A stretch of 64,000 nt of DNA from Paramacrobiotus metropolitanus. Its lineage: Eukaryota; Tardigrada; Eutardigrada; Parachela; Macrobiotidae. Under the pieces are notes generated by a model. The model saw only the letters and a program-made list of their open reading frames with translations, searched no databases and was not told the origin of the DNA. Each line of letters opens with the position of its first letter. Within the stretch, counting starts at the first letter, position 1. Where the stretch lies: positions 992,001-1,056,000 of the forward strand of contig NW_026570237.1 of NCBI RefSeq assembly GCF_019649055.1. Direction: 5' to 3'. Below are positions 39,501-50,427 of this stretch, one piece after another. The translations under genes and the position numbers were made by a program.

Positions 39501-42500
39501 ATTCACCGGTGATACTGTGTTTGATTGGATGAGCGTTTTGTATAACAAACAATCTTACAATGACACACCGACAGACAAACAAGCACATATTGTCGCCGAT
39601 GCCGAATCAGTTTTTATTCGAGTGCGAATTAATATTCGCCTAACCGCAGCTGTTTTGTACCTATATCTTTCCCCTGGAAATCGGATCGATTGGTTTATTA
39701 CTGTGGTTAACTTTCTGAAGAGGATCAGGCATTGTGCGGTTATTCAAGGTGTGAAATTGTGTGTGATTGTGAGTGGACAGGCGGTAACAGATATAATTTG
39801 CGGCAATTTTTGAGTTCGAACGATAATTGGATGGTTGAGCTGACTTATGTGTGAAAAATGAAATCGGATATGTTGTCTGTTGTCACCAATATTCCAATTA
39901 CAATGGAAGGTAATTTATTCCGGCATACATTTTCTTCTTTTCCAGTTCACTGGGTTTGCTCTTGCAATCACTGATGTCACTGCGAAAAAATTAACTGGAA
40001 TAAAAGCATTTGATGAAGGCAATTTGACGCTTTTTAATTTTTAATTTATACCGAAACAGACATATAATTTATTTATTAAAAAGATTCTGGGGATTAGCGC
40101 CGTACTTTCAGCCAGTACGAAGTATCTTTCGTTCCAGCTGAAAAAATGTGAAAATACGATTTCGTTTTATGATTTAATGTTGCATAAATGGTTGTGCAAT
40201 GCGCAATTTGCAGTCCGGTTGGCTTTCCCCAATGGTCGGATTGTGAAAGAGTAGTAAAGTAGTGGCATGACAATGGACCTGCTAATTATTAACTGTTTAT
40301 TAAGTGTCAGCTTGGTTGCACACCGATTTGTTTACCCTATCCCAACATGCGTATTGTATGCGACAATGAAACGGAGTGTGATATGGTTATTGTCCTCGAA
40401 GTCTACCGTAAGATTGTGTTTTTTGGAACTTCCGGTTAATTAATGCCTGATTAATCTGAATCGGGTTGATCCGCTGTTGATCTTTTCAGCTATATTCTGA
40501 ACTTGTTGATTTTCTTGCGTGTTGAGTGTTGACATTTGTTTTCATAAGATTTTATATTATACAGATTTCTGAAGTATTTTAATATTTATTGGTTAGTTAC
40601 TTTGGTATTTATCCTAATATTTATAGATTTATATTTATTTAGTTTTAGTATTTCTTTTCTAATATGTATTTACTAGTATTTTAGCGTTTATTGGCTTATT
40701 ACTGGTTAGCTGTTTTGCTGGAGTTTCCACTGCCGACTGATTAGGTGCATGCATGTTCATTTCGGGATTTGTATCTCGCATCCAGTTTGTTCGCTACAAG
40801 ATTTCATGCAGTTAAGCAGGCATTTAATTAATGCATTTGTTTTTTTGCAGATCCGGATACATTTTACAATTCCTCCACTGACCACTTGGCATCCAGTCAG
40901 CTGATCGCCACCCCCGACATGGCCTCCCGCCATTCGTACGCCTACTCCCGCGACGTCCACTACGGCGTGACCCGCACGGTGCAGCCCAGCGTGCAGTCAT
41001 CCAGCATCATCGAGCCCGTCGCCCGCACGGAGGTGACGCGCGCCCGCTCCATGCACGTCAACGAGCCGGCAGAGTTCATCGTCAAAATCCAGAAGGAGCC
41101 GGGACTTGATAATAATTTCCAGTCGCGCGGGCTGGCGGCACTGCGCCAGCACAGTAATTCCTTCCACTATGATCCGCCGACGGAGCCGACGTTTGATCTA
41201 CAAGAGGAAGAATCCGCAGGGTCCTTTCGACGAAATGGGAATCACGCCAATGGAAATGGACACGGCGGTGCGGTGGCACCGGTGCCGTTAAAAATGGAGC
41301 AATATGAGCGGGTATGTACAGTGTACACGTGTCACCATGAGTTCGTTTTATGATAAAATTTCAAAAAAATTATTAAAAATAAAAGATCATCAGATTAGAT
41401 TATAAAGTAAAAGATCATCAGATTAGATTATAAAGTATAAAACTACATTTTTTTGTATTTTTTACAATGATGTTTCTATAACTTGAAGGACCTTGATCGT
41501 GTATTGCCACTGTACTACGAAGCTTAGCCCAAAGTCGAATGTCGCAATCTATTCAACTTAGCTTTGAGGACCAGTTCAAAAATTCGAGATTTAAATTGAT
41601 TGAATCACTAAACAGCTGTACTTCTACGATCTTCGATAATTATCGATTCACTGAAAATTGTGAGCTCATACTTTGATGCTCGATGTCGCTTTCAGAAAAT
41701 ATCGAGCGATAAAACCGGCAGCGTAGTTGATCCCTACAAGATCGGCCGGGAGCTGATTTCCGATGACTTCAAAAAGAAACGCGAACGCTTCCTCGGCGGC
41801 TCCTTCGAAGCCGACCAGACGAAAGGCATCACAAAGGTCAACGGCGTGGCTCCCGGGGCGTCCACTATCGCCGACCGGCGCAGTCGCTTCGCCGCCAACG
41901 ACACAAAATCTCTCCAGAGCCCAACTGCTCCCAAAACATCGTTCACAACCCAGAAATCCATCGAAAAGCCATCACCAGCCCCAATGGACCGCCAGACATC
42001 CCAGAAATCCTTCGACCACACCCCCTCGACGAACGGCAGCCGCACGATGCCGCCGGTGATCAACCGGCCCTCTGTGCTGCAACAACCGACGGCCACGCCC
42101 CCCATCACGCAGTCCAACCGTTCGTGGGGCCGCGATCGCAACCGGAGCTCCTCCATCAGCTCCGTGGAGAGTCTGAGCAACAACTCGATTCATTCGTTCT
42201 CCAGCAGCGATCCATCGCGCCAGGAAGCGGTGTCGGAACGCCGCGTGTCCATCCGCGAGAAGGCGGCGGACACCTCGTTGGACCGGGGACGCATCAGTCC
42301 GGCGCAGTTGTCGCGGCAGCTGGCCAAGAAGGAAGTGAGTGCCAGTCACACGGCGCTCAATTCCGCCGGGACAGGCGGGAAGTTTGCGGAAGCATTGGCG
42401 CGCTATACGGCCAAGACAGGACATGAAGAAGGGGGACGGCGGGGCAGCAAGCCGCTGATCATCCCGGTGGCCAATAAGAGCGTGATGAGTAAGGCCAGTC

Positions 42501-44759
42501 TGTTTGAGCAGAAGAGCCAGGAGGGCGGTCCGGTGGCCCCGCCGGCGCCGTTGAGCGGCAGTAAAGCGCGCTCGGTCAGCCAGAGCAGTCTGCCGGGGAG
42601 TGGCGCGCAGCGGGAGTGGAGTGGCGGACGGAATGGGAAGGTGTCACTGCAGACCCAGTTAGAGGAAGAAGGTAGGCGACCGGTGCAAACTGTTTCTTTT
42701 CTTTAACTGGATGATTTATTACCGCAAATGGGTAGTGTTAATGATTTTCCAGTTGGTTTTGTGGTGTTTAAATCAGATGTGTCATCGTTGCAGTTTATAT
42801 GAAAGTTACATTACGATCAAATAAATGGCTGACAGTATTGTTCAAAAATTTTTATTAAAAAGATAAATTTCAACGTTTTGAAACTGCTAGTACGTTGTTT
42901 GAGATTTACAGAGTTTTCTCGTTAAGCATAGTTTTTAGTGTACGAATTAGCGGTTCAGTTAGAGCCATCTCACTACGTCGCCTCGTACATTCAGTTCATA
43001 CTTCATAGGTAGCAACATCCACGTTTAAGCAGTAGAAAGATTCGCAACGTTTTAGCGGTATTGTTCGTTTCGCAAACGGTTTCCCGTTAGGATAAACTGC
43101 TTCTGAAGAGTTTTGACGACTAGCGTTTTATCTTTTTAGTCACTTGTAAAAACGTTACATATCGCAGAATTTTACGTTTTCATTGTGGCATTATATTTTT
43201 ATAAACCGAAATTAGGAGTACACGTATACGATATATGTACGATGTGCGAATATTTTTATAAACCGAAACCGGAACTACAAATATATGTATACAGTACGAA
43301 AAAGAAATAGGCTTACGTCATTATTATTAGTGTTAACGTTGAATAACTGCATTCAGAAATCCCAAGCTGGCGAAAACCGACAAAACCCGACATGGTGACC
43401 CCGGAGCCCACCCACAACGAGATCCCCTACACCCCGCGCCGCTCCCAGCTCCAGGAACCCCCCGCCGAACCCATCCACCGCCAGTCACCGACAGTCGTCC
43501 GCACCGTGCGGGACTCGGGCGTCTCTTCCAGCAACTCCAGCGTCGGGGACTCTCCGCCCCCGCCGGCCTCCCCGGAACACAAAGCCCCCAGCCGTCTCTC
43601 TGTCAACTACAGCGGCCGTCATCGCGGCATCGAGGAACTGGAGGATCTGCCGCACCCGACGGAGGACTTCCTGCAGCCCACCCCGCCACCGCCGCCCCTC
43701 CCGGCCACCCCGGCGCCGCTGGCCCTGGGCGCCATCGGGGCGCAGGTGGCCGCGGTGCAGTCGGCGCCGATGCGGGCGGCCGAGGTGGCGAAAAAGAGCC
43801 GCTCGACCAGTCGCGAACGGACGGAGAACGGGGTGGCGGTCAGCAAGGAAGGTGTGATAGGTGGTGGTGGAGAGGAGAATGGACAGGAGCAGATGGTGGA
43901 GATGGGACGCCGGCTGTTGGGGCCGGAGGGGAAGGACTGTGATGTGGTGTTGGTGACGCTGAACCGCCCGGATGGGAATAGCGGCGGCGGAGTGGGCGTC
44001 GTGCTGACGGGTGGAGCTGATTCGGAGAACAATCAGATCAAGGTGAACCGGAAGATCATTCAATCCATCAAATAATTACTTTGCAAAACATTTTAGTATT
44101 TTAAAATTCTTACATGAAGCTAAAATTTTTTATACCTAATCACACTCCACGCAGTAAATAGACCAGTAAATATTTACATTGCTCCATATGGTGCAAATTT
44201 AAAATAAATTAAAATGTTAATAATTTTAATCACCATCGATCCGAAACAAATTAAGCCTGACCGGCCCTTAAGGAAGTAATAATTTTTAAACACACATGAA
44301 AATTTAACGGTCATTTGTCAAATAATGTGCCTGCGCTTGTACTTATAATTTTTATGGTTATTAACTAGAGATAATATGGCATACAAATTTACCTTGGTTT
44401 TTTTCTCTAAATTTTGTGTTTTTAACTTTATGCAGACGAGACACGTACAAATTCTTCCACGGTATGATGGCAATGTTTCACTCTGTGCAAGTGTAACTGG
44501 ATGATGTGAAACTAGCGGAAATAGCAACGTTAACGTAGAATAATTATCAGGAAAGCCAAAAATAATTGTGAGTTTTCTTGCGCAGGTCAACAAAGTGATC
44601 ACGCATTCGCTGGCGCATCGCGACGGGCGCATCCAGCCGGGTGACCGGCTCCTGCTGATCAACGGCCAGCCCTGCACCAACATGACGCACCGCCAGGCGC
44701 TGGACGTGCTCAAGGCGCCGGCCGCGCAGGTGTCGCTGGTGCTGGCCCGCAACAACTGA
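18569..44759 (+). CDS. Giant three-PDZ scaffold protein (big bang / pro-IL16-PDZD2-like organisation)
   Basis: Fourteen exons agree in phase: 18569..19100, 22248..22811, 23730..23864, 24243..24370, 24444..24649, 26003..26489, 28449..28674, 29627..30026, 31614..32893, 36186..36260, 40851..41311, 41696..42671, 43357..44042 and 44586..44759. Together they encode about 2,109 residues. PDZ1 (about 207-290) has the binding loop KLGLGLSI and QPDDEILVVNGVDL. PDZ2 (about 1207-1290) has IRPGDYLQKINGQSL. PDZ3 ends the protein (about 2015-2106) with VGVVLTGG and IQPGDRLLLINGQPC, and is split by an intron. The rest is low-complexity: polyproline runs, Ser/Thr-rich blocks and a YENIYD tyrosine motif. PDZ domains bind C-terminal tails of membrane proteins, so a submembrane scaffold is expected. 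Three PDZs spread over about 2,000 residues, one at the extreme C-terminus, recall Drosophila big bang and vertebrate pro-IL16/PDZD2; orthology is an inference. The donors at 24650 (GTCGGT) and 36261 (GTCAGT) are weak. Confidence 0.75.
19101..22247. other. First long intron of the PDZ gene
   Basis: This 3.1-kb AT-rich intron separates exon 1 from the PDZ1 exon. Apart from the candidate alternative first exon at 20556..20607, I see no coding content. Confidence 0.5.
20556..20607 (+). other. Candidate alternative first exon of the PDZ gene
   Basis: ATG at 20556 opens 17 codons (MKLCLLKHYTRNRKKKK) plus one base, then the strong donor GTAAGT at 20608. The phase (1) is the one required by the PDZ1 exon at 22248. 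The regular first exon also ends in four lysine codons before its GTAAGT. Use of this exon would give a protein without the 177-residue serine-rich N-terminus but with the same basic junction directly before PDZ1. Confidence 0.5.
26490..28448. other. Intron of the PDZ gene, nothing recognised
   Basis: About 2 kb of AT-rich intron between the exons ending at 26489 and starting at 28449. The frame at 27018..27242 is followed by a possible donor, but its phase does not fit the next exon. Confidence 0.45.
36186..36260 (+). other. Small internal exon of the PDZ gene
   Basis: A 75-base segment is bounded by acceptor TTTCCTAG and donor GTCAGT, is open in the required frame, and keeps phase 1 on both sides. 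It encodes GGEETAIHSVSPNQETTR and then SDAILGP, a Ser/Thr-rich linker like the neighbouring exons. It may be a cassette exon, because skipping it also preserves the frame. Confidence 0.55.
39858..39909 (+). other. Second candidate alternative first exon of the PDZ gene
   Basis: ATG at 39858, with an in-frame TGA at 39852, opens 17 codons (MKSDMLSVVTNIPITME) plus one base and ends at donor GTAATT. Its phase 1 fits the exon at 40851. Its use would give a short isoform of about 785 residues carrying only the C-terminal PDZ3. It has the same length as the candidate first exon at 20556. Support is from phase and start context only. Confidence 0.35.
41382..41436. repeat. 28-bp tandem duplication in PDZ-gene intron
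   Basis: The block aaaagatcatcagattagat followed by tataaagt occurs twice head to tail in the intron between 41312 and 41695. Confidence 0.85.
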
Positions 44760-44839
44760 ACGGACCAATTAAAAACGCTGGATGCGATGGAATCCTGTAC
44801 TGCTGCGTCGCTTTCACTTTGGTTGCCTTGATTCACATA

Positions 44840-44845
44840 AATAAA
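44840..44845 (+). terminator. Candidate polyadenylation signal of the PDZ gene
   Basis: AATAAA lies about 80 bases after the stop codon of the PDZ gene. A second AATAAA at 45201..45206 could serve a longer 3' UTR. Confidence 0.45.
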
Positions 44846-45749
44846 TTACCACAATCTATCCGGATACGAGAGGGGATCGGGTCAAATGGAAGTAGTTGTT
44901 TTTTTTATAGTTTTCCTTTTATTTCAATTTTGTCATATTGTGTCGAGACGAGTCGGCTCTGTACTAGATGATTAGTTTATTATGGTATAATACTGGTAAT
45001 TTTTTTCTTTTTGTCATTGGCGTATTTTCAGAAGTTCCCGTAGCATAATCGGCCTTTTTGCTTGTGCTGCGAAGTGCGATATACTGGGCGAAGTTTTTAA
45101 TTAGTTTTTTTGTGCGTTTGCTAACTGTTGTATTCGATGCCGCCTTGCTGTGCTGTTTGTGTCTTTATAAGATGCTTTTTTTCTGTAGCTTATAGATGTA
45201 AATAAATAAGTGTCGGTGTTTCTGTAAGCTGTGTTTAACTATGTATTCGCTCCGTAGTCCGTAGGAAGTACCCGTATCGATGATCAAGTCCAGCGCACGG
45301 TGTCAATTTTTTCCCCAGAAAGTTTATTGCCAAGAACGGTTATCAACAATTTTGCACAAAATAATTTTTTATTAATGTGTTGAAAGCGTTCGACGCGTTC
45401 AACGAATCATAAGCAGCAAAACAGTCCAGATGGTACGAAACCAGATGGTATGGTACGTGCAGCTCAACTGTCTATAACGAATCATGCTGCTGCGAATTGC
45501 ATGCATTTTTTGACACACAAACCTTTAATAAGTATCATGTCATAAGTACAAACTTAGTACTAGAAAACATTTATAACAGAAACACTTCCTCAATGCTATC
45601 CTGATCGGGAATTGCATGCATTAGTTCTTAAAAAGACGCAACGAATTCTGTATTTGAAACTTAATTATAAAATAACATAATGTAATGTACAGCTACGAAA
45701 CTTTCCACATCGACAACGCGTACGAAGGTTGTTCAATTACAGCCATTTA
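44846..45749. other. 3' flank of the PDZ gene
   Basis: AT-rich flank with a second possible polyadenylation signal at 45201 and no gene. It ends at the left border of the mariner element. A duplicated short block (ccagatggtacgaaaccagatggtatgg) lies at about 45427..45455. Confidence 0.4.
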
Positions 45750-47088
45750 CAGGTCGGCCACGCCAAGTTGTCACCCAGATTTAGATATTTTATTAGAAAT
45801 TTCAGAGTGACTCTAGAATTTTTTATTTTTTACGTCATAACTAATTCTGTCCTGCATTATTTGAATACGAAAGTGACAACAAAAAAACGTTCTTCGCCAA
45901 CAGGATATTCGGAGGTCTTCTGCTTCCCAATACTACCTGACCCGTAAACCGTGGTTAACTGGTTATTACCTTCCGTCAGTTCCGTGCACCAAAAATGTTT
46001 TTAAAAATCGAGTTGTTCCGTAGTCCATCGGCGACAAATTTGAAGAACAGCACATTCACTGGCCTTCAGGAACGTATTTTGCCCGGTTCTATTTCAGCCA
46101 CTGAAAGGTCACAACGGCGCAATGGGATTTGGCACTGTTAAAATGGATGAGTTCGTCCTTTGTGCGGGTCCCATACAAGCGTGAAAAGTCAATTAATTTA
46201 CCATCCAGGAGAAAATATGATTGATGAAATATGGGGCATCCACTTTTGCTATATACTGTCTAGGAGATGAATGCGGCTTACTCCATTCCAGCTCATCCTA
46301 GTGGGGCACGTCACTTTAATTTTCCATCGCTTTGTTGGTTTTTTAATTTTCCATCGCTTTGTTGGTTTTTTCTTCCTGTCGTCGGGGATTGACAACAAAG
46401 CAAAGGTGTAATGGATATCCCTTCTCTCGTTAAAATCTTATAGGGTAATATCCTTGCCTTACCTGTTTTAAAGATCATTCGACCTTTATAATTAAAAGAT
46501 CCCAGCTGCCTATGAAAAATGTTTTCTCGCTCGTACCGTTGCGCTCTCTGGTTTTCCTGGAAGACCGGAAGCTGACAGTTCGCTATCGTCCTGAAATTGC
46601 GATCTTGGTCGACTTTGTTGCACATCACACTCTCAAGAGTTTGTAGCTTATTTTTAAGCAGTTTCGGGTTGGAAGGATTGAGTACAGGCAAAGTTACTGG
46701 AATTTTTCGGATGTGGGTGGGATTTCGGAAAACAGGGACATTTTGGGAACGTAATCGTTTTTGTGCAAGTTTAGAACTTCGCCCCTTTCGTTTTCATTTA
46801 CGGTGAACAAACAGAGGTTTTTTTGCACACTGAAATGAATACCAGGCGCAGAAAGTGTTTCCCACTTTTTTGGTGGGCTAAGTATACCGATGGGAGAGCT
46901 ACCCCTAATGTTTCACCTTCCGTTGTGACGTTGACGTCATCTCTGGAACTAACGCTCAGGCGCTAATTCCAATAGACGCAGAATTAAATCCTGAACAAAA
47001 AAACAGGCATCCAATCTTGAGCGGGGAAACATATCAGAATTTTTAAAATTGTTTAAAATTTTGGTGACAACTTGGCGTGGCCGACCTG
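45750..47088. mobile_element. Decayed Tc1/mariner transposon with TA target duplication
   Basis: A perfect 26-bp terminal inverted repeat, caggtcggccacgccaagtt and then gtcacc, runs at 45750..45775; its reverse complement is at 47063..47088. TA flanks both ends (45748..45749 and 47089..47090), the signature of Tc1/mariner insertion. The 1.34-kb length is typical of a full element. The minus strand keeps transposase traces such as MSWNGVSRIHLLDS near 46300..46255, matching the SWNG..RIHF block of mariner DDD transposases, but stops and shifts break the frame. The perfect ends alongside a broken gene suggest a non-autonomous or dead copy. A 26-bp tandem duplication at 46317..46367 lies inside. 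Confidence 0.85.
46311..46691 (-). pseudogene. Mariner transposase remnant frame
   Basis: This open minus-strand frame of 126 codons lies inside the mariner element. It is probably a shifted remnant of the transposase gene. Its 3' part is an artefact of a 26-bp tandem duplication that repeats the peptide KNQQSDGKL. The recognisable SWNGVSRIH block lies just downstream in another frame. No active enzyme can be encoded. Confidence 0.5.
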
Positions 47089-47090
47089 TA

Positions 47091-48044
47091 ATTTTAAGAA
47101 TTAGTAACGATGAGGTTTCAAGCATGACACTAAATGCACGCCATATGGAGCGGCACGTTACGTAGTACACTGGCTTTAAATAAAATGATTGGACTGCAAG
47201 CTAGCTGCAAATACTGTATGTACCTACAAAGTACAAGTCTACAACACTGGCTATTCCTGACTTTAAGAAAGCGATCGAAGCGATGCCAAACAGTCTTTGC
47301 CATATTTTTGTAATACAGTTCATAATAATAAAAACAATAATTCGAGCAGTGAGTTAATGCATATCAACAGCAGAATTTATCATTTTTTGTATTGCATTAG
47401 CGTTAATTTGTCGTTTATGCGACAATTTGGTTAGGAAATTACAACAAGTACAGTACGGTTATTTCCGTCCCAGGTGTCAATGTACTGATCAGGATACCTA
47501 CATTAATATCACACACTCTGTATATAACGGTAATACGATTCCGAAGTCAAAATTGCGCCTGGAATACCGATAACGACTGCACTGATCATTAGTGCCATTG
47601 CCCGTATATCTGTAGACTGTGCCGCCAGACGTGCAGTAACTATACCGTCTATACGTACGTAACACCACACTAACACACTTGAACGTAGTCAGTTATTTAC
47701 TAACAAAAATGCTACACTGTGCGTATCGGTCAATTTTAAAACAAAACAATTTCAAGACTGCTTTATGATAGCGTTAACATCCCGATGTTCGGGGCCACTG
47801 TACAAACTGGGCACGCGACTTGTATATAAGTACTCGTACATGTTGTAGGCAATAATTTTAATTTCAGATTATTTACTGCAGACACTTATTATTGTTGCAC
47901 GATGTCTTGTGTCAACTACCGGTACAAAAGTAGGGTGTTGACAGCGAATAAAATAGTAACTGTTGCGCGCACAAGACCGTGGTGTATGTACAGATAGTGT
48001 GTGGTCTCTTAACGCTTACATCTGTTCTGTTCATTTGGTTACAA
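47091..48044. other. Upstream region of the F-box gene
   Basis: No coding content was recognised. TATATAAG at 47823..47830 is a possible core promoter element about 215 bases before the ATG. Confidence 0.35.
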
Positions 48045-49636
48045 ATGCATATTTTTGGAGATTTGCATAATGTGGTGCATGCATGGAATTCTGTGGATGC
48101 GCTGGTTGCTGGCCGGCTCCAGCATGGCAGGGTCATCGATGTCCATGCCGACGGACTGATTATCGATTTTGAATCCCCACATCAGTGCTCGCAGTTTCTT
48201 GAGTCTGGGATGATTTCTGACAGCTCGGATAAACTCACTACGGAAAACGAGTGGAGCCGGAATCGCTGCAGTGATAATTGTAGGAAGACAGAAGTTGATG
48301 TCCTGCAAGTGCTTATGCGCTCTCGTTTTGGCCGCCCGTGGGTGTGGTATCCGGCGAAATTTTTACCGCTTCAGTGGAATTATGAGGCATCGGTATGCGG
48401 GTATGTTGAGGTACAGCTGGAAGATGCGACTGTTACGGAAATGTTGCCGTCTTGGCAGATCTTTCGGCGTCCAGCGGTGGATGACCTCGCGACGAGGAAG
48501 ACTGGAAGAGGTCATTTTGTCATCAGAACGTGTGACCTGCCGAGCAGTTGCTCGTCTATGATAACGTCTGCTTTATCGGTCAATTTTAGAACATCACTAC
48601 AAAGACAGTCCAATGTACATTGGATGTCGGTAACCGACGACAAACTGCTTTACCTTCAGCGCGCTGATAAAAGTTCCATTGAACCCGCTAATCTGGTACA
48701 CTACTTATTTACGAACTATTCCCGATGTAAAAGGCTAAAAGCATCCGATACTAGTTTGGATGATTAAACAAAAATGTATAAAAAAATAAAATTCGTTTTG
48801 CTGTATCAGCTTCTACATGTATTACAACAGAAGCTTTCGCAAGTGCCTTAAAATGGCATAATAATTTATCAATGACCTTCAATAAGCTCTACTCAATTTA
48901 GGTGGAATGCTTCCAAAACAATGACAAATGGGAAATCAATGATGAATGCAAGCAGGTGACCTCTTCTAAGGAATGTCAAATACCGCATCAGTGGCATCAC
49001 CATAACGCTGAAACAATGCACAGCGCCGACAAAATGGGTCTTCCGATAGAGCTGCTTACGGAGATTTTTCAGTCATTCGACAGTGTACATCGCAGCAGAT
49101 GTCGGCGAACATGCTATCTATGGAACTCAATACTCTCGTCCCAGGCAAATTTTACCGACATTTGGATAGCCGGTAAAGACCATGCTTCGTCTAGCCTAAA
49201 AGGTCACGGGAAGAATGTGTATTCACTGGCCAACTCTCTTCCAAAACAACCTAATAACCGGATCAAAAGTGTGACCTTTACTGATGCACATTACAACGAA
49301 GATTGTACAGATATTGCGCTTATGAATCAGCTGATGCAGACAACAATTCCCAAGCTTCGAAGGATTGTTTTTCACCGCTGCGAGTTTGGGATGCGGCAAT
49401 GCGTCAAGGGAGAGTTGCGGACATTGACATGTAGTTTTGCCGTGGATTGTGTGATTGTATGGAAAGATTGTCGCTTGTCGCATCCTGCTGGCCGTTTATA
49501 CGCTGATTTTTCGTTGACATTCGAAAATACGAAGGATTCGAGGGTGACTGATATGGAATCCCGCTTGTGGGACTTGTTTAAAAAATCTCTGAAATTTGAT
49601 TACCACGACGTCAGACTTCCGCTTGTTTTCATGTAA
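48045..49636 (+). CDS. F-box protein with N-terminal Tudor/chromo-like domain (tardigrade-type family)
   Basis: Two exons, 48045..48695 and 48902..49636 (donor GTACAC, acceptor ATTTAG), join in phase 0 for about 461 residues. The N-terminal half holds LQHGRVIDVHADGLIIDFES and FGRPWVWYPAKFLPL and then EVQLEDATVTEMLPSWQI, a beta-rich module with paired strands that reads like a small Royal-type domain. The second exon has an F-box (MGLPIELLTEIFQSFDS..RCRRTCYLWNSIL), which in other proteins binds SKP1 to form SCF ubiquitin ligases. A C-terminal region with IVFHRCEF and CVIVWKDCRLS follows, then ESRLWDLFKKSLKF. I recall this domain order from large tardigrade-specific protein families; that is memory, not a search. 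The family usually continues past this point, so this copy may be C-terminally short. If the weak donor is not used, exon 1 reads to a stop at 48767 and two separate frames result. Confidence 0.65.
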
Positions 49637-50427
49637 AGCGTTTCATTCTCCAGAACATCGCCGGTGCTATGATGCTCACAGATGCTGTAACAAATTTTGT
49701 TACTTGTACAGATACTTCTATGGATATTTCCCAGTTCGCTACGAAATAGAATTAGTGTGCATATAGATGTTAAAGTTGTCTGCGAATACTTCGACACCGC
49801 GTGATGAGCGTACCGACATTAAAATTTTTCCTTAAAGGCTTCAGCATTCGTAATCTGAAAACTGTATCTTTCCTGCACCGCAAACTGGATTTCCAGGCGC
49901 AGTCTTAATTAAAAAAAATCTTAAAGCTGCAATAGGTGTAGTTTGGAAATATGCAGCTAGATATCAATCAAGTTTGAAATTCACGGTTTCTTAAGGTTTT
50001 TGAGTTTGTTAATTATAAGCAGTAACACGCTTAAGTGTTAAACAGCGTTGTAGCATTACGCCAACCTGTGCCAGTGTTAAGTTTACTGAAATCGACTTAT
50101 AAGCTGATCGCACAAACATTAAATTTTTTATGCGCTGCCCCTCACATAGTTCCGACAATAAGAACAGTAAACAAAAATTGAAGCCTAGAAAAAAAACCTA
50201 AAACACTCGTTTAACGGAAAAGATCGGTCCTTCAATCAAAAGGGGTTGAAATGAATGAAAATAAAACAAACAATCGCGGTTAAAATTAAAGGAATGTTAA
50301 AATGCATGGGTACTTTTTATGGCCAGATGCATCTCCAAAGCAGATGAACTAATAGCGAATTTGGATGAATTTATTCAGACCGAACGTCCTGTAGAACGGA
50401 GACGTGGTCCAGTGTTCACGAATGCCT
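49637..50427. other. Intergenic, nothing recognised
   Basis: AT-rich spacer between the 3' ends of the F-box gene and the oppositely oriented oxygenase gene. No exon or RNA gene was recognised. Confidence 0.4.

Larger units (their letters stand above)
32894..40850. other. Very long PDZ-gene intron region (8 kb) with one microexon and one candidate first exon
   Basis: This region separates the PDZ2 exon from the exon at 40851. It contains the in-phase 75-base exon at 36186..36260 and the candidate alternative start exon at 39858..39909. Short repeats are present: degenerate copies of actgaatttaatttacgaaa at 33792..33854, a CG run (cgcgcgcg) at about 34266 and a GA run at about 36740. No other gene was found on either strand. 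Confidence 0.45.

Noticed and set aside
42124-42426. Alternative frames of about 100-150 codons over the exon 41696..42671
   Set aside because: Low-complexity serine/proline codons keep several frames open; only the frame in phase with both neighbouring exons is retained.
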